In this document: one piece after another, positions 53,206-64,000 of the stretch
Layout of the letters: each line of letters begins with the position of its first letter
How positions within the stretch are numbered: position 1 is the first letter of the stretch
NCBI GenBank assembly: GCA_945901855.1
Contig: CAMDLT010000022.1
Coordinates: 1-64,000 of the forward strand
Length of the DNA: 64,000 bases
Direction of reading: 5' to 3'
From: Asaia bogorensis
Lineage (GTDB): Bacteria; Pseudomonadota; Alphaproteobacteria; CACIAM-22H2
The notes under the pieces: generated by a model
The model's database searches: none
What the model was told of the DNA's origin: nothing
What the model saw: only the letters and a program-made list of their open reading frames with translations
Position numbers and translations under genes: made by a program

Positions 53206-54438
53206 ATGGATCGCCGCAAATTCATCGTCGCCGCTTCGGGCAGTTTGTTGGCGGCCTGCACGACCCCGCCGGTCGCCGCACCCGTCGCGCTCGCGCCGCG
53301 CCAAAGCGTGGCGCGCTCGACCGGCCTTGCCGGGCCGGTACGTAATCGCATTCTTGTTTTGGTCGAACTGCAGGGCGGCAACGACGGTCTCAATACCGTC
53401 ATTCCGATCGGCGATCCGGCCTATCGCCGTTTGCGTCCGGGACTTGCCATCGACGCGCAGGAAGCGCTCGACGTGGTTCCCAACCTCGCCTTTCATCCTG
53501 CTCTGAAGCCGCTTGTCGACCCGTTCGAGCGCGGCGAATTGGCCGTTCTCCACTCGGTCGGATATCCCAAACCCAACCGCTCGCATTTTCGCTCGATCGA
53601 GATCTGGGAGCAGGCGACGCCCAGCGACCAGTACGGCCAGGAAGGCTGGGTCACGCAAGCCTTGCGCGCCCATCCAACCTTCGGACAGCGCAGCAGCGAT
53701 GCCGACGCGATCGTGGTCGGGACCGGCAATATCGGCCCGCTCGCCGGCCCCGACACGCGCCTTGTGACGATGCGCGAACCGCGCCAGTTTCTGGCCCAAA
53801 GCGAGAGCATGCGCAGCCTCGATACGCGCAGCGACGTGACGCCGGCCCTGCGCCATCTGGTGCGCACCCAGAACGAAGCGGTCGCGGCCGCCGAGGCGGT
53901 CAAGCGCAAGCTTACTGGGCGCGAGCGCTTCAACCGAAAGTTCTCGGGCGATCCGTTGGCGCGCGGCCTTGCCATCGCATCGGACCTCATCGCCGACGGC
54001 GTCGATATCCCCGTGTGGAAGGTGACGCTCGCGGGCTTCGACACGCATGCCGACCAGCGCCAGCGCCACCAGCGTCTGCTGACGAGTCTCGGCAACGCGC
54101 TTGGCGCGTTCCGCGAGGCGATGCGCGATCTCGGGCGCTGGGACGATACGCTGGTCGTGACCTATTCCGAGTTCGGGCGCCGGGTCGGCGAAAATCTTTC
54201 GCGCGGCACCGACCACGGCACGGCGGCGCCGCTTTTTGTTCTGGGCGGCGCTGTCGATGGCGGCTTCAAGGGCAACCGGCCGAACCTCGCCGATCTCGAC
54301 GAAGGCGACATCAAGGCGCAGATCGATTTCCGGCAGGTCTATTCCACCGTGATCGCGCAATGGTGGAACCAGCCTGACAATTTCCTCGCCCGCCAAGGGC
54401 ACTCGCCGCTGGCCCTCGTTCGCGCGGCAAACGCCTAG
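53206..54438 (+). CDS. DUF1501 secreted protein
   Basis: This 410-residue protein has a Tat-like signal (MDRRKFIVAASG) with a possible lipobox (LAAC). The sulfatase-like DUF1501 body follows: LVLVELQGGNDGLNTVIP near the start, FDTHADQRQRH in the middle, and VVTYSEFGRRVGEN...TDHGTAAP carrying metal-ligand-like residues. DUF1800 and DUF1501 genes are typically adjacent, and their products are thought to act together at the envelope; the reaction is unknown. It starts seven bases after the DUF1800 gene. Confidence 0.9.
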   Translation: MDRRKFIVAASGSLLAACTTPPVAAPVALAPRQSVARSTGLAGPVRNRILVLVELQGGNDGLNTVIPIGDPAYRRLRPGLAIDAQEALDVVPNLAFHPALKPLVDPFERGELAVLHSVGYPKPNRSHFRSIEIWEQATPSDQYGQEGWVTQALRAHPTFGQRSSDADAIVVGTGNIGPLAGPDTRLVTMREPRQFLAQSESMRSLDTRSDVTPALRHLVRTQNEAVAAAEAVKRKLTGRERFNRKFSGDPLARGLAIASDLIADGVDIPVWKVTLAGFDTHADQRQRHQRLLTSLGNALGAFREAMRDLGRWDDTLVVTYSEFGRRVGENLSRGTDHGTAAPLFVLGGAVDGGFKGNRPNLADLDEGDIKAQIDFRQVYSTVIAQWWNQPDNFLARQGHSPLALVRAANA

Positions 54439-54491
54439 GGCGCCGTCGAGGACAGTTGCGCCTTTCGCGGCGCGCGTGCTTTAAAGTCGGC

Positions 54492-54953
54492 ATGTCCGAT
54501 GCAATCTTTCGCCGCGCAACCAGCGCCGATCTGCCCGCGATCGTGAAACTGCTTGCGAGCGACGTCTTGGGCAGAACACGCGAAGACGATCGCGACCCGC
54601 CCAATCCAAAATACTTTGCTGCCTTTGCGGCAATCGAAGCCGACGGCAATCAGTTGCTCGCGGTTGCCGAGCGCGATGCAGCCGTTGTCGGGTGTCTCCA
54701 GATTTCCTTCGTCCCTGGACTTTCGAAGGTCGGCATGTGGCGCGGACAGATCGAAAGCGTCCGCGTTTCCGCCGACCATCGCGGCGGCGGCCTCGGGCGG
54801 AAAATGATCGAGTGGGCGATCGCGGAATGCCGGGGCCGCGGATGCGGCATCGTCCAATTGACGACCGACAAAAGCCGCCTCGACGCGCAACGCTTCTACG
54901 CATCGCTTGGGTTCGCGGCGAGCCATGAAGGCATGAAGCTCGACCTGCACTGA
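54492..54953 (+). CDS. GNAT-family acetyltransferase
   Basis: This 153-residue protein has a GNAT fold. It opens FRRATSADLPAIVKLL, and motif A (QIESVRVSADHRGGGLGRKM) carries the acetyl-CoA-binding RGGGLG. The C-terminal AQRFYASLGF is typical of the family. The substrate is unknown. The Met at 54492 is preferred over an upstream frame start that overlaps the intergenic GC-rich stretch. Confidence 0.85.
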   Translation: MSDAIFRRATSADLPAIVKLLASDVLGRTREDDRDPPNPKYFAAFAAIEADGNQLLAVAERDAAVVGCLQISFVPGLSKVGMWRGQIESVRVSADHRGGGLGRKMIEWAIAECRGRGCGIVQLTTDKSRLDAQRFYASLGFAASHEGMKLDLH

Positions 54954-55041
54954 ATGCCGTTGCGGCAGTGCCCGGTCTGGCATTCGGCCACAAAATGGCC
55001 TATACACGTCGCTCGTTTTGTTCAAAAAGGAGTGACGGACT

Positions 55042-56070
55042 ATGAGCGACGCACGCGGCCATTCGGTCGCCATCGTCGGCGCCACCGGCGCCGTCGGTAT
55101 CGAGATGGTGAAGGTTCTGCACAACCGGCATTTCCCGGTGGCGGAACTCAAACTTTTTGCCTCGGCGCGCTCGGCCTCCAAAAAACTCGCGACGCCGTAC
55201 GGCGAAAAAACCATCGAAGCTTTTTCGCTCGAAGCGCTCAAGGGCACCGACTTCGTGCTGATGGCGGTATCGGGCGAATTCGCCAAGGAGTTCGCGCCCC
55301 AGATCGCCGCCAACGGCTCGATCGTGATCGACAACTCGTCGGCCTTTCGCTACGACGACGCAGTACCGCTGGTCGTGCCAGAGATCAACGCTGCGGCCGC
55401 CCAGGGCCACCGCCTGATCGCGAACCCGAACTGCACCACAGCCATTCTGGTCATGGCGCTCTATCCGCTGCACCAGGCGTTCGGGCTGAAGCGCGTGATC
55501 GTGTCGACCTACCAAGCCGCATCCGGCGCGGGCGCCGAGGGCATGGGCGAACTTGAAGAGAGCCTGCGCAGTTGGGCCAACGGCGGCAAGATCGAGCACA
55601 AAGTCTTTGCGCACCCGCTCGCCTTCAACGTGATCCCGCATATCGACGTGTTCCAGCCCAACGGCTACACGAAGGAAGAAATGAAAGTCGTGTGGGAGAG
55701 CCGCAAGATCATGGGCCTGCCGGATCTGCTGGCGAGCTGCACGGCCGTGCGCGTGCCGACCTTGCGCACGCATTCCGAAGCCGTGACGATCGAAACGCTG
55801 AAGCCGATCACGCCTGCCGCCGCGCGCGACGTGCTTAAGCGCGCACCCGGCGTCAAGATCGTCGACGATGTCGCGGCCAAATCCTATCCGATGCCGGTAA
55901 CGGCGACGGGCCAGGACGACGTCGAAGTCGGCCGCATTCGCGAGAGCCTCGTGTTCGGCACGCACGGTCTCGATTTCTTCGTCGCGGGCGACCAGCTCTT
56001 GAAGGGTGCGGCCCTCAACGCCGTGCAGATCGCCGAATGCGTGCTGCCCGGCAAACGTCGGGCCGCATGA
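55042..56070 (+). CDS. asd: Aspartate-semialdehyde dehydrogenase
   Basis: This 342-residue enzyme makes aspartate semialdehyde, the branch point for Lys, Met and Thr and for the hom-encoded step. It has the NADP fold [18 protein letters not shown], catalytic Cys131 in NPNCTT, and the late His motif (RTHSEAV). AAAGGAG lies about ten bases before the ATG. It overlaps the next gene by four bases. Confidence 0.97.
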   Translation: MSDARGHSVAIVGATGAVGIEMVKVLHNRHFPVAELKLFASARSASKKLATPYGEKTIEAFSLEALKGTDFVLMAVSGEFAKEFAPQIAANGSIVIDNSSAFRYDDAVPLVVPEINAAAAQGHRLIANPNCTTAILVMALYPLHQAFGLKRVIVSTYQAASGAGAEGMGELEESLRSWANGGKIEHKVFAHPLAFNVIPHIDVFQPNGYTKEEMKVVWESRKIMGLPDLLASCTAVRVPTLRTHSEAVTIETLKPITPAAARDVLKRAPGVKIVDDVAAKSYPMPVTATGQDDVEVGRIRESLVFGTHGLDFFVAGDQLLKGAALNAVQIAECVLPGKRRAA

Positions 56071-56555
56071 AATCGCTTGTCGCCCTCGCCGTCGCCGCAT
56101 GCCTGCATGCCGCGACGGCAGGGGCGCAAGTCGCTCCGCTGGTCGCAGGCGATCTCGCCGACGCGCTGGCCCGCCTCAAAAACGACGTCGCGACCGGCTT
56201 GATCGCCAAACAATTCGGCGATTCCTATGTCGCCGAATGGTGGAACTCGAGCGAAACCGTGCTGGCCTCGGCCGCGCGGTCCGCGCGCTACGTCTCCGAA
56301 CAGGGTCCGGCATGCCTTGCGATCCGCAGCCGCGAGGGCGATGCGGCGGCCGCATGGGTCACCTGCTCGCTTGGGCTTGAGGACGAGACGATGCTGCTGG
56401 GCCAGTCGCTGGGCCAGCTTGCGCAAAGCCTGCCCGACTGGGAACGCATGGCGACCGAGATCGACGCCGCCAACCGCAGCGTCACCCCGCTCACCGACAA
56501 AGCCCTCGCCGCGATCGATGAAATCCTCAAGCGGATGCGCGAAGAGCGCTATTGA
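56067..56555 (+). CDS. Secreted hypothetical protein (162 aa)
   Basis: This 162-residue protein has a signal peptide ([21 protein letters not shown]). The mature part is Ala-rich and helical, with one Cys pair (about 83 and 100: GPACLAI, VTCSLG) that could form a disulfide. I do not recognise a family. It is translationally coupled to asd (ATGA overlap), and its 3' end overlaps the convergent gamma-carbonic anhydrase gene by seven bases. Confidence 0.72.
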   Translation: MKSLVALAVAACLHAATAGAQVAPLVAGDLADALARLKNDVATGLIAKQFGDSYVAEWWNSSETVLASAARSARYVSEQGPACLAIRSREGDAAAAWVTCSLGLEDETMLLGQSLGQLAQSLPDWERMATEIDAANRSVTPLTDKALAAIDEILKRMREERY

Positions 56556-57061
56556 GCGGCGCGATACTCCGCGGCCATCTCTGCATAGTGCTTGGCCGAC
56601 ACCGCAAAAAACGCGATTTCGTCGTCGCGCAGCATGCGCATCAGTTTGGCGGGACTGCCCGACCACAGCTCGCCCTTTTTGACGCGTTTGCCCGGCGTCA
56701 CGAGCGCGCCCGCCGCCACCATGGCGCCCGCCTCGACAACCGCGCCGTCCATCACACAAGCCTTCATGCCGACGAAAGCGCCGTCTTCGATCGTGCAACC
56801 GTGCAAAACGGCCATATGCCCCACGGTCACGCCGGAGCCGATATAGGTGCCGAACTTGCCGCGCGTGCAGTGAACGATCGTGCCGTCCTGAATGTTCGTG
56901 TCGGCGCCGATGCGGATATCGTGCACGTCGCCGCGCAGCACCGCATTGTACCAGATGCCCGATCGCGGCCCGATTTCGACATTGCCGATCAGCACCGCAT
57001 TTTCGGCGACAAACGCGGCCGCGTCGATCTTGGGCGTCCAGTCGCGATAGCGCCGGATCAT
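56549..57061 (-). CDS. Gamma-carbonic anhydrase family protein
   Basis: This 170-residue left-handed beta-helix protein shows hexapeptide repeats throughout (IGNVEIGPRSGIWYNAVLRGD and similar). The three metal His residues of gamma-class carbonic anhydrases are in place (His64, His82, His87), but the extra acidic loop of Cam is not. Such proteins (YrdA/PaaY type) are often weak or specialised. It overlaps argC by four bases. Confidence 0.88.
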   Translation of the reverse strand: MIRRYRDWTPKIDAAAFVAENAVLIGNVEIGPRSGIWYNAVLRGDVHDIRIGADTNIQDGTIVHCTRGKFGTYIGSGVTVGHMAVLHGCTIEDGAFVGMKACVMDGAVVEAGAMVAAGALVTPGKRVKKGELWSGSPAKLMRMLRDDEIAFFAVSAKHYAEMAAEYRAAQ

Positions 57062-57990
57062 TGGAGCCCAAGCATCAGCTTGATGTTCTGCACGGCCGCC
57101 CCGGACGCGCCCTTGCCCAGATTGTCGAGCCGCGCCACGAGCACGGCTTGGCGATAGGTTTCGTTGGCGAACACGCGCAGTTCCAGCCGGTCGCTGTTGT
57201 TGAGCGCTTGCGGCTCGATCTTGCCGTTCGCTTCGGCCGGCTGCACCGAGACGAGCTTGCTGCCCGCATAGTGCTTTTCAAGTGCCGCTTGCAGATCGGA
57301 AGCTTTGGGCTTGCCGGGCAAAGCGTCGAGATGCAGCGGCACGCTGACAAGCATGCCCTGGCGGAAATTGCCAACCGACGGCACGAAAATCGGACGCGCC
57401 GTCAGTTTCGAATATTTCTGCAGCTCGGGCACATGCTTGTGCGCGAAGCCAAGCCCGTAAAGCTCGAAATCGGGTGCCGCTTTTTCTTCGTAGGCGGCGA
57501 TCATCGATTTGCCGCCGCCCGAATAGCCGCTGACCGCATTGACGCTGAGCGGAAAATCGCCCGCGAGCAGCCCCGCCTCGACGAGCGGACGCAAAAGCGC
57601 GATTCCGCCGGTCGGATAGCAGCCGGGGTTCGAGACGCGTGCGGCGTTGCGGATCGCAGCCTCGTGGCCCGGCGTCATCTCGGCAAAGCCGTAGGTCCAG
57701 GCCGGATCGACGCGATAGGCCGTGCTCGCATCGACGATCTTCGGCGATTTCGCGCCCAACGAGTCGGCAAGCGCAACCGATTCTTTGGCCGCATCGTCGG
57801 GCAGACACAGCACGACGAGATCGACCGATGCCATCATGGCGCGACGCGCGTCGGCATCCTTGCGCTTCTCGGGCGCAATGCTCTTCACGGCAACGCCGCC
57901 AAGAGCCGCCAAACGCTGGGCGATGCCAAGGCCGGTGGTGCCGGCTTCGCCGTCGATGAAGATCGTCCGTGTCAGCGCCGCGCTGTCCAT
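57058..57990 (-). CDS. argC: N-acetyl-gamma-glutamyl-phosphate reductase, short (type 2) form
   Basis: This 310-residue enzyme of arginine synthesis shows an N-terminal NADP fold (IFIDGEAGTTGLGIAQRL), the catalytic Cys124 in SNPGCYPTGG and the KHVPE segment. The type 2 (AGPR2) length, shorter than the usual about 345 residues, is normal for many alphaproteobacteria. AAGGAG precedes the ATG. It is downstream of rpsI past an intrinsic terminator and overlaps the gamma-CA gene. Confidence 0.94.
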   Translation of the reverse strand: MDSAALTRTIFIDGEAGTTGLGIAQRLAALGGVAVKSIAPEKRKDADARRAMMASVDLVVLCLPDDAAKESVALADSLGAKSPKIVDASTAYRVDPAWTYGFAEMTPGHEAAIRNAARVSNPGCYPTGGIALLRPLVEAGLLAGDFPLSVNAVSGYSGGGKSMIAAYEEKAAPDFELYGLGFAHKHVPELQKYSKLTARPIFVPSVGNFRQGMLVSVPLHLDALPGKPKASDLQAALEKHYAGSKLVSVQPAEANGKIEPQALNNSDRLELRVFANETYRQAVLVARLDNLGKGASGAAVQNIKLMLGLQ

Positions 57991-58051
57991 ATTCGAATCT
58001 CCTTGCGTGCGTAGAGTACCTAAAGTCCGATGCGTTTCCAAACCCTCGAAC

Positions 58052-58079
58052 AAAAAAGGGCGCCCGGTGGGGCGCCCTT
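58052..58079 (-). terminator. Intrinsic terminator of rplM-rpsI
   Basis: On the reverse strand a 10-bp stem AAGGGCGCCC/GGGCGCCCTT with a 4-base loop is followed by a run of six T residues. It lies 40 bases past the rpsI stop. Confidence 0.92.
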
Positions 58080-58119
58080 CTCGTTTTCCGCCGCCAAACC
58101 GGCGACAGGAAAGTTTCGA

Positions 58120-58644
58120 TCAGCGCTTCGAGAACTGGTGGCTGCGGCGCGCTTTGTGGCGGCCGTACTTCTTGCGCTCGACGACACGGCTGTCGCGCGT
58201 GAGGAAGCCCGCGTGCTTCAGCGCCGGACGCAGTTCCGGTTCGTAGTAGGTCATCGCCTTGCAGATGCCGTGGCGCACGGCACCGGCTTGGCCCGACAAA
58301 CCGCCGCCTGCAACCGTGCACCAAATGTCGAACGAGCCGACGCGGGCCGCAACCGAGAACGGCTGGTTGATCATCATGCGCAGCGCCGGACGCGCGAAAT
58401 ACGCGTTGAGCTCCTTGCCGTTGACGATCATCTTGCCGCTGCCGGCCTTGATCCACACGCGCGCGACCGCGTTCTTGCGCTTGCCGGTCGCGTAGGAGCG
58501 GCCGAACTTGTCGCGCTCGGGCGCTGCGGGCGCCGAGGTCGTCTGCACGGCGGCCGTGGCTGCCGCCATCGAAAGGTCGGCGAGCGTGCGGCCGGCGGGC
58601 TTCGCCTTCGGCTTTTCGCTGCGTTCCGTACGGGGTTCGGCCAT
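58120..58644 (-). CDS. rpsI: 30S ribosomal protein S9
   Basis: This is a 174-residue S9 with the family core ([30 protein letters not shown]; the basic tail [17 protein letters not shown]). An Ala/Pro-rich N-terminal extension of about 40 residues precedes the conserved part, as in several alphaproteobacteria. It is cotranscribed with rplM (two-base gap). Confidence 0.97.
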   Translation of the reverse strand: MAEPRTERSEKPKAKPAGRTLADLSMAAATAAVQTTSAPAAPERDKFGRSYATGKRKNAVARVWIKAGSGKMIVNGKELNAYFARPALRMMINQPFSVAARVGSFDIWCTVAGGGLSGQAGAVRHGICKAMTYYEPELRPALKHAGFLTRDSRVVERKKYGRHKARRSHQFSKR

Positions 58645-58646
58645 GG

Positions 58647-59120
58647 TTAGGCGCTCCTCTTGTTCTTCGGATTCATGGCCGCAAAATCGACCTTGGTCGG
58701 GTTCTGCGCTTCGTGCGGATGCTTGTCGCCCGCATAGATCTTGAGGTGCGTCATCTGGCGGCGCGCCAGCGGGCTGTCCTTCTTGAGCATGCGCTCGACC
58801 GCGCGCTCGAGCAGACGCTCGGGGTGCTTGCCCGCCAGTGTGGCCTTGGGCGTGATTTCCTTGACGCCGCCCGGATGGCCGGTGTGCCAATAGAAAACTT
58901 CGTTTTCCATCTTGCGGCCGGTCATGCGGACTTTTTCCGCGTTGATCACGACCACGAAATCGCCTGCGTCAAGATGCGGCGAGAAGCTCGGTTTGTGCTT
59001 GCCCTTGAGGCGCATGGCCAGGAACGACGCAAGACGGCCCAGCACGACGCCTTCGGCATCGACCAGAATCCACTTCTTGCTTTCCTTCGCCTGCGCCACC
59101 GTCAGATTGGGGGTCGACAT
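58647..59120 (-). CDS. rplM: 50S ribosomal protein L13
   Basis: This is a 157-residue L13 with the usual blocks: [44 protein letters not shown] and [14 protein letters not shown]. The start at 59120 gives the normal length. It is first in the rplM-rpsI operon. Its ribosome site (GAAAGAAACG) is weak by eye. Confidence 0.97.
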   Translation of the reverse strand: MSTPNLTVAQAKESKKWILVDAEGVVLGRLASFLAMRLKGKHKPSFSPHLDAGDFVVVINAEKVRMTGRKMENEVFYWHTGHPGGVKEITPKATLAGKHPERLLERAVERMLKKDSPLARRQMTHLKIYAGDKHPHEAQNPTKVDFAAMNPKNKRSA

Positions 59121-59223
59121 GGTTGGCTCGTTTCTTTCAGGTTTCGAAATCGATTTCGACCCGGCATCAGTGCCCGGCCGAAGCTGCGGGAATATCGGTT
59201 TTGTGAGTGCAATAGTCAACGTG

Positions 59224-59249
59224 AAAAAACCTATATTTTACAATAGGTT
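59224..59249 (-). terminator. Intrinsic terminator of the thioesterase gene
   Basis: AACCTAT pairs with ATAGGTT around an 8-base loop and is followed on the reverse strand by a run of T residues (59224-59229). It lies about 50 bases past the thioesterase stop and upstream of rplM. Confidence 0.8.
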
Positions 59250-59299
59250 TGACAACAGCGTATGATGATACCGCATTGTAAGCCGGTGTTCGAACGCCG

Positions 59300-59725
59300 T
59301 TATTTGCCCTCGCGCGGCGGAATCGAATAGGTCCCCGTCACGTGCGCGATGGCATCGTTGGAACCAGCCGATGTCAGCGTGACCTCGAGTACGGCCAGGC
59401 GCTTGCCGAGTTTGAGGATTTTGGCATGGGCCAGCATGTCTTTTTGCGCGGGCTTGCGCAAAAAATTGATGTTGAGATTGGTCGTGACCGCCAGTTCGAC
59501 CCGCCCGATCAAACTCATCACCACGACATACATGGCAAAATCGGCGAGCCCCATCATGACCGGACCCGAGATCGTGCCGCCGGGGCGGACAAAATCGGGC
59601 TTGAAGGGCACGCGCACCACCGCTTCGCCCGCCTTCAGCTTTTCGATTTTGGGTGCCAGCATGGCCGCAAACGGCAATGCGTCGGATACGATCTCGGCGA
59701 TTTCGGCTTTGGTGATGCGGCTCAT
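59300..59725 (-). CDS. PaaI-family hotdog thioesterase
   Basis: This 141-residue hotdog-fold protein has the PaaI/DUF4442-like pattern RPGGTISGPVMMGLADFAMY and the strand NLNINFLRKPAQKDMLA. It probably hydrolyses an acyl-CoA thioester. It is divergent from the enoyl-CoA hydratase gene with a 46-base gap. Confidence 0.87.
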   Translation of the reverse strand: MSRITKAEIAEIVSDALPFAAMLAPKIEKLKAGEAVVRVPFKPDFVRPGGTISGPVMMGLADFAMYVVVMSLIGRVELAVTTNLNINFLRKPAQKDMLAHAKILKLGKRLAVLEVTLTSAGSNDAIAHVTGTYSIPPREGK

Positions 59726-59771
59726 GGCGCGTCCTTGATTGCGGCCCCGTTCCAACGCAAAGTGCCTGACC

Positions 59772-60578
59772 ATGGATGCCGCACGCAACCCCCCGGACAC
59801 GAACGACGCGCTTTTGCTGCGCGCCGATCGCGACCATGTCGCGACGCTGACGCTGAACCGCCCGGCTGCGCGCAACGCGCTGTCGTTGGGGCTGATGACG
59901 GCACTGGAGGAAGCGCTGGCCGACATTGCGCATGACACGACCGTCAAGGCCGTGATCGTTGCAGGCAACGGCCCGGCCTTTTGCGCGGGCCACGATCTCA
60001 AAGAAATACGCGCCAATCCGGGCAGGCAAAACTACGAAGCCTTGTTCGCGCAATGCTCGCGGCTGATGACCGCGATCGTGCGCTTGCCCAAACCCGTGAT
60101 CGCGCAAGTGCATGGCGTTGCGACTGCCGCTGGCTGCCAGCTCGTGGCCAGCTGCGATCTGGCGGTTGCCGCAACGGATGCGCGCTTCGCGACACCCGGC
60201 GTCAATATCGGCCTGTTCTGCTCGACTCCAATGGTCGCGTTGTCGCGCGCCGTGCCGCGCAAGGTCGCCATGGAAATGCTGCTGACCGGCGATTTGATGG
60301 ATGCGGCTGGCGCCAAAGCGGCGGGCCTCATCAATCGCATCGTGCCGCCGGGCGAATTGGCCGCACAAACGCAGGCTCTTGCCGCAAAGATCGCAGCCAA
60401 ATCGCCCTATGTGCTCGCGATCGGCAAAGAAGCATTCTATGCCCAGGCTGAAATGTCGCTCGATGCAGCCTATGCCTACGCAAGCGAGACGATGACCAAA
60501 AACATGCTGGCGCGCGATGCCGAAGAGGGCATCGACGCGTTTATCCAAAAACGCCCCCCCGTATGGCAAGGACGCTAG
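59772..60578 (+). CDS. Enoyl-CoA hydratase/isomerase family protein
   Basis: This 268-residue crotonase-fold enzyme acts on enoyl-CoA. It shows the oxyanion-hole segments FCAGHDLKE and GVATAAGCQLVASCDLAVA, and the C-terminal hexamer-contact region. The usual catalytic Glu positions are not obvious by eye, so it may be an isomerase or a non-hydratase member. The ATG at 59772 is chosen, and the 5' extension is rejected as overlapping the divergent thioesterase start region. Confidence 0.9.
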   Translation: MDAARNPPDTNDALLLRADRDHVATLTLNRPAARNALSLGLMTALEEALADIAHDTTVKAVIVAGNGPAFCAGHDLKEIRANPGRQNYEALFAQCSRLMTAIVRLPKPVIAQVHGVATAAGCQLVASCDLAVAATDARFATPGVNIGLFCSTPMVALSRAVPRKVAMEMLLTGDLMDAAGAKAAGLINRIVPPGELAAQTQALAAKIAAKSPYVLAIGKEAFYAQAEMSLDAAYAYASETMTKNMLARDAEEGIDAFIQKRPPVWQGR

Positions 60579-60580
60579 CG

Positions 60581-61072
60581 ATGGAACCGCTCGACTACGA
60601 CAACGGCTTTATCCGCCAGATTCTGCGCGAGACGAAAACCATCGCGATGGTCGGCGCCAGCACCAACTGGACGCGGCCGAGCTTCTTCGTGATGAAGTAT
60701 CTGCAACTCAAAGGCTACCGCGTGATCCCGGTCAACCCGGCCTCGGCAGGCCAGGAGTTGCTTGGCGAAAAAATACACGCCACGCTCAAGGATATCGACG
60801 TGCCGGTCGACATGGTCGATGTGTTCCGCGCATCCGAGCATGTCGGCCCGATCGCGGACGAGGCGATCGCGATCGGCGCCAAAACTTTGTGGCTGCAATT
60901 GACCGTGCGCAACGACGAAGCGGCCGCGAAGGCCCAAGCGGCCGGCCTCAAAGTTGTCATGGATCGCTGCCCCAAAATCGAGTTCGGCCGCTTAAGCGGC
61001 GAACTCTCGTGGGGCGGTATCAATTCGGGCCTGATCTCGTCCAAACGCGCCAAGATTGTCCGGCGCGCCTGA
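60581..61072 (+). CDS. CoA-binding domain protein (YccU-like)
   Basis: This 163-residue Rossmann-type CoA-binding protein has TIAMVGASTNWTRPSFFVMKYL near the start and the VDMVDVFRASEHVGPIADEA segment typical of the YccU family, with DRCPKIEF later. The function of the family is unclear. The ATG at 60581 follows the hydratase stop by two bases with AAGGA about ten bases upstream; an earlier ATG at 60563 overlaps that ribosome site. Confidence 0.88.
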   Translation: MEPLDYDNGFIRQILRETKTIAMVGASTNWTRPSFFVMKYLQLKGYRVIPVNPASAGQELLGEKIHATLKDIDVPVDMVDVFRASEHVGPIADEAIAIGAKTLWLQLTVRNDEAAAKAQAAGLKVVMDRCPKIEFGRLSGELSWGGINSGLISSKRAKIVRRA

Positions 61073-61074
61073 AG

Positions 61075-63738
<2,664 letters not shown>

Positions 63739-64000
63739 CGGAAAGGCTCGCTCCAGGCACTCGAAAAAGGGCTTTAGATGTAGCTTCGTGCGGCAGGCGT
63801 GTCCAGATCGCAACTGCCCTGGCGCCGACAGTGCGCAAGCGCTTTGGCGCGTCGTTTCGGCGCATCGCCCGGCATCTTCATCGGAAATCGAATGGGGGCC
63901 GATATCAAATCAAGACGCAGAACGAAAGACGGGTCGGCGGTCGCGGCACGTTGGGCTTATGCGACGGCCGACCCGTTTTGGCCCGGGAAAAGACCGCAAG
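63739..64000. other. Region upstream of alaS, with hairpin
   Basis: No CDS is evident. A long inverted repeat (ACGGGTCGGC at 63929-63938 against GCCGACCCGT at 63967-63976, with an inner GTCGC/GCGAC stem) is followed on the forward strand by TTTTGG. It is probably a transcription terminator of a gene just outside the window; recA often neighbours alaS in alphaproteobacteria. The strand is not certain. Confidence 0.5.

Overview
The window is GC-rich and dense with genes, and it looks like a purple photosynthetic alphaproteobacterium, probably Rhodospirillales-like. It carries a light-harvesting puc operon (pucB-pucA-pucC), a class I PHA synthase, a form II CO-dehydrogenase-like (cox) molybdenum hydroxylase cluster, several tripartite solute transporters (TCT, TRAP-TAXI), PAS_5 sensors, and a glpX-recJ-hom-aminotransferase neighbourhood. 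I cannot name the genus from sequence alone.

Layout. 1-880 is a comparatively AT-rich stretch with one unknown ORF, ending at tRNA-Pro. 1007-7061 holds a DUF192 protein, a histone-deacetylase-like hydrolase, a TPP riboswitch driving a thiamine-precursor ABC transporter (thiZ-thiX-thiY), and an Atm1-type ABC exporter. 7223-10227 is a TctC-TctB-TctA transporter. It converges on a chemotaxis receptor (10395-12146) whose reading frame resumes after an amber codon as a PilZ-like tail. 12352-15861 is a TAXI-type TRAP transporter. 16015-27742 is a Mo-hydroxylase island: coxG, coxS-coxL-coxM, then coxD-coxE-coxF-XdhC, a molybdopterin-binding/nucleotidyltransferase fusion, and a SufS/SufU-like sulfur-transfer pair, followed by tRNA-Glu. 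28223-30423 is the puc operon with terminator-derived repeats. 30886-33662 is a divergent pair of HcnAB/HcnC-like flavin oxidoreductase genes. 33722-40048 holds two paralogous pentapeptide-repeat proteins around a large DUF748 protein and a small 66-aa protein. The second pentapeptide gene is translationally coupled to a decayed histidine kinase. 40100-45360 is recJ-glpX-hom-aminotransferase. 45755-54953 carries a Sel1 lipoprotein, azlCD, an OmpA-like lipoprotein, phaC, a DUF1800/DUF1501 pair and a GNAT enzyme. 55042-64000 is housekeeping: asd, a gamma-carbonic anhydrase, argC, rpsI-rplM, a thioesterase, an enoyl-CoA hydratase, a CoA-binding protein and alaS.

How the genes fit together. The cox island appears to contain structural subunits plus a dedicated maturation line: AAA/VWA chaperones, XdhC-type cofactor handling, cytidylyl transfer, and persulfide supply. 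The puc operon encodes an antenna alpha subunit with Phe44-Leu45, the pair known from blue-shifted B800-820 (LH3) complexes. This suggests a low-light antenna.

Several genes are decaying: a histidine kinase with two in-frame TAA codons, an MCP whose PilZ tail is cut off by TAG, an NrtA fragment, and a shortened PAS_5 gene. The most unusual items are the histidine-kinase relic coupled to a pentapeptide protein, the two-helix pentapeptide paralogs with a shared linker, the SufS-SufU pair in the Mo-hydroxylase operon, the 13-bp repeat array copied from the puc terminator, and a 7-unit, 11-bp-periodic repeat.
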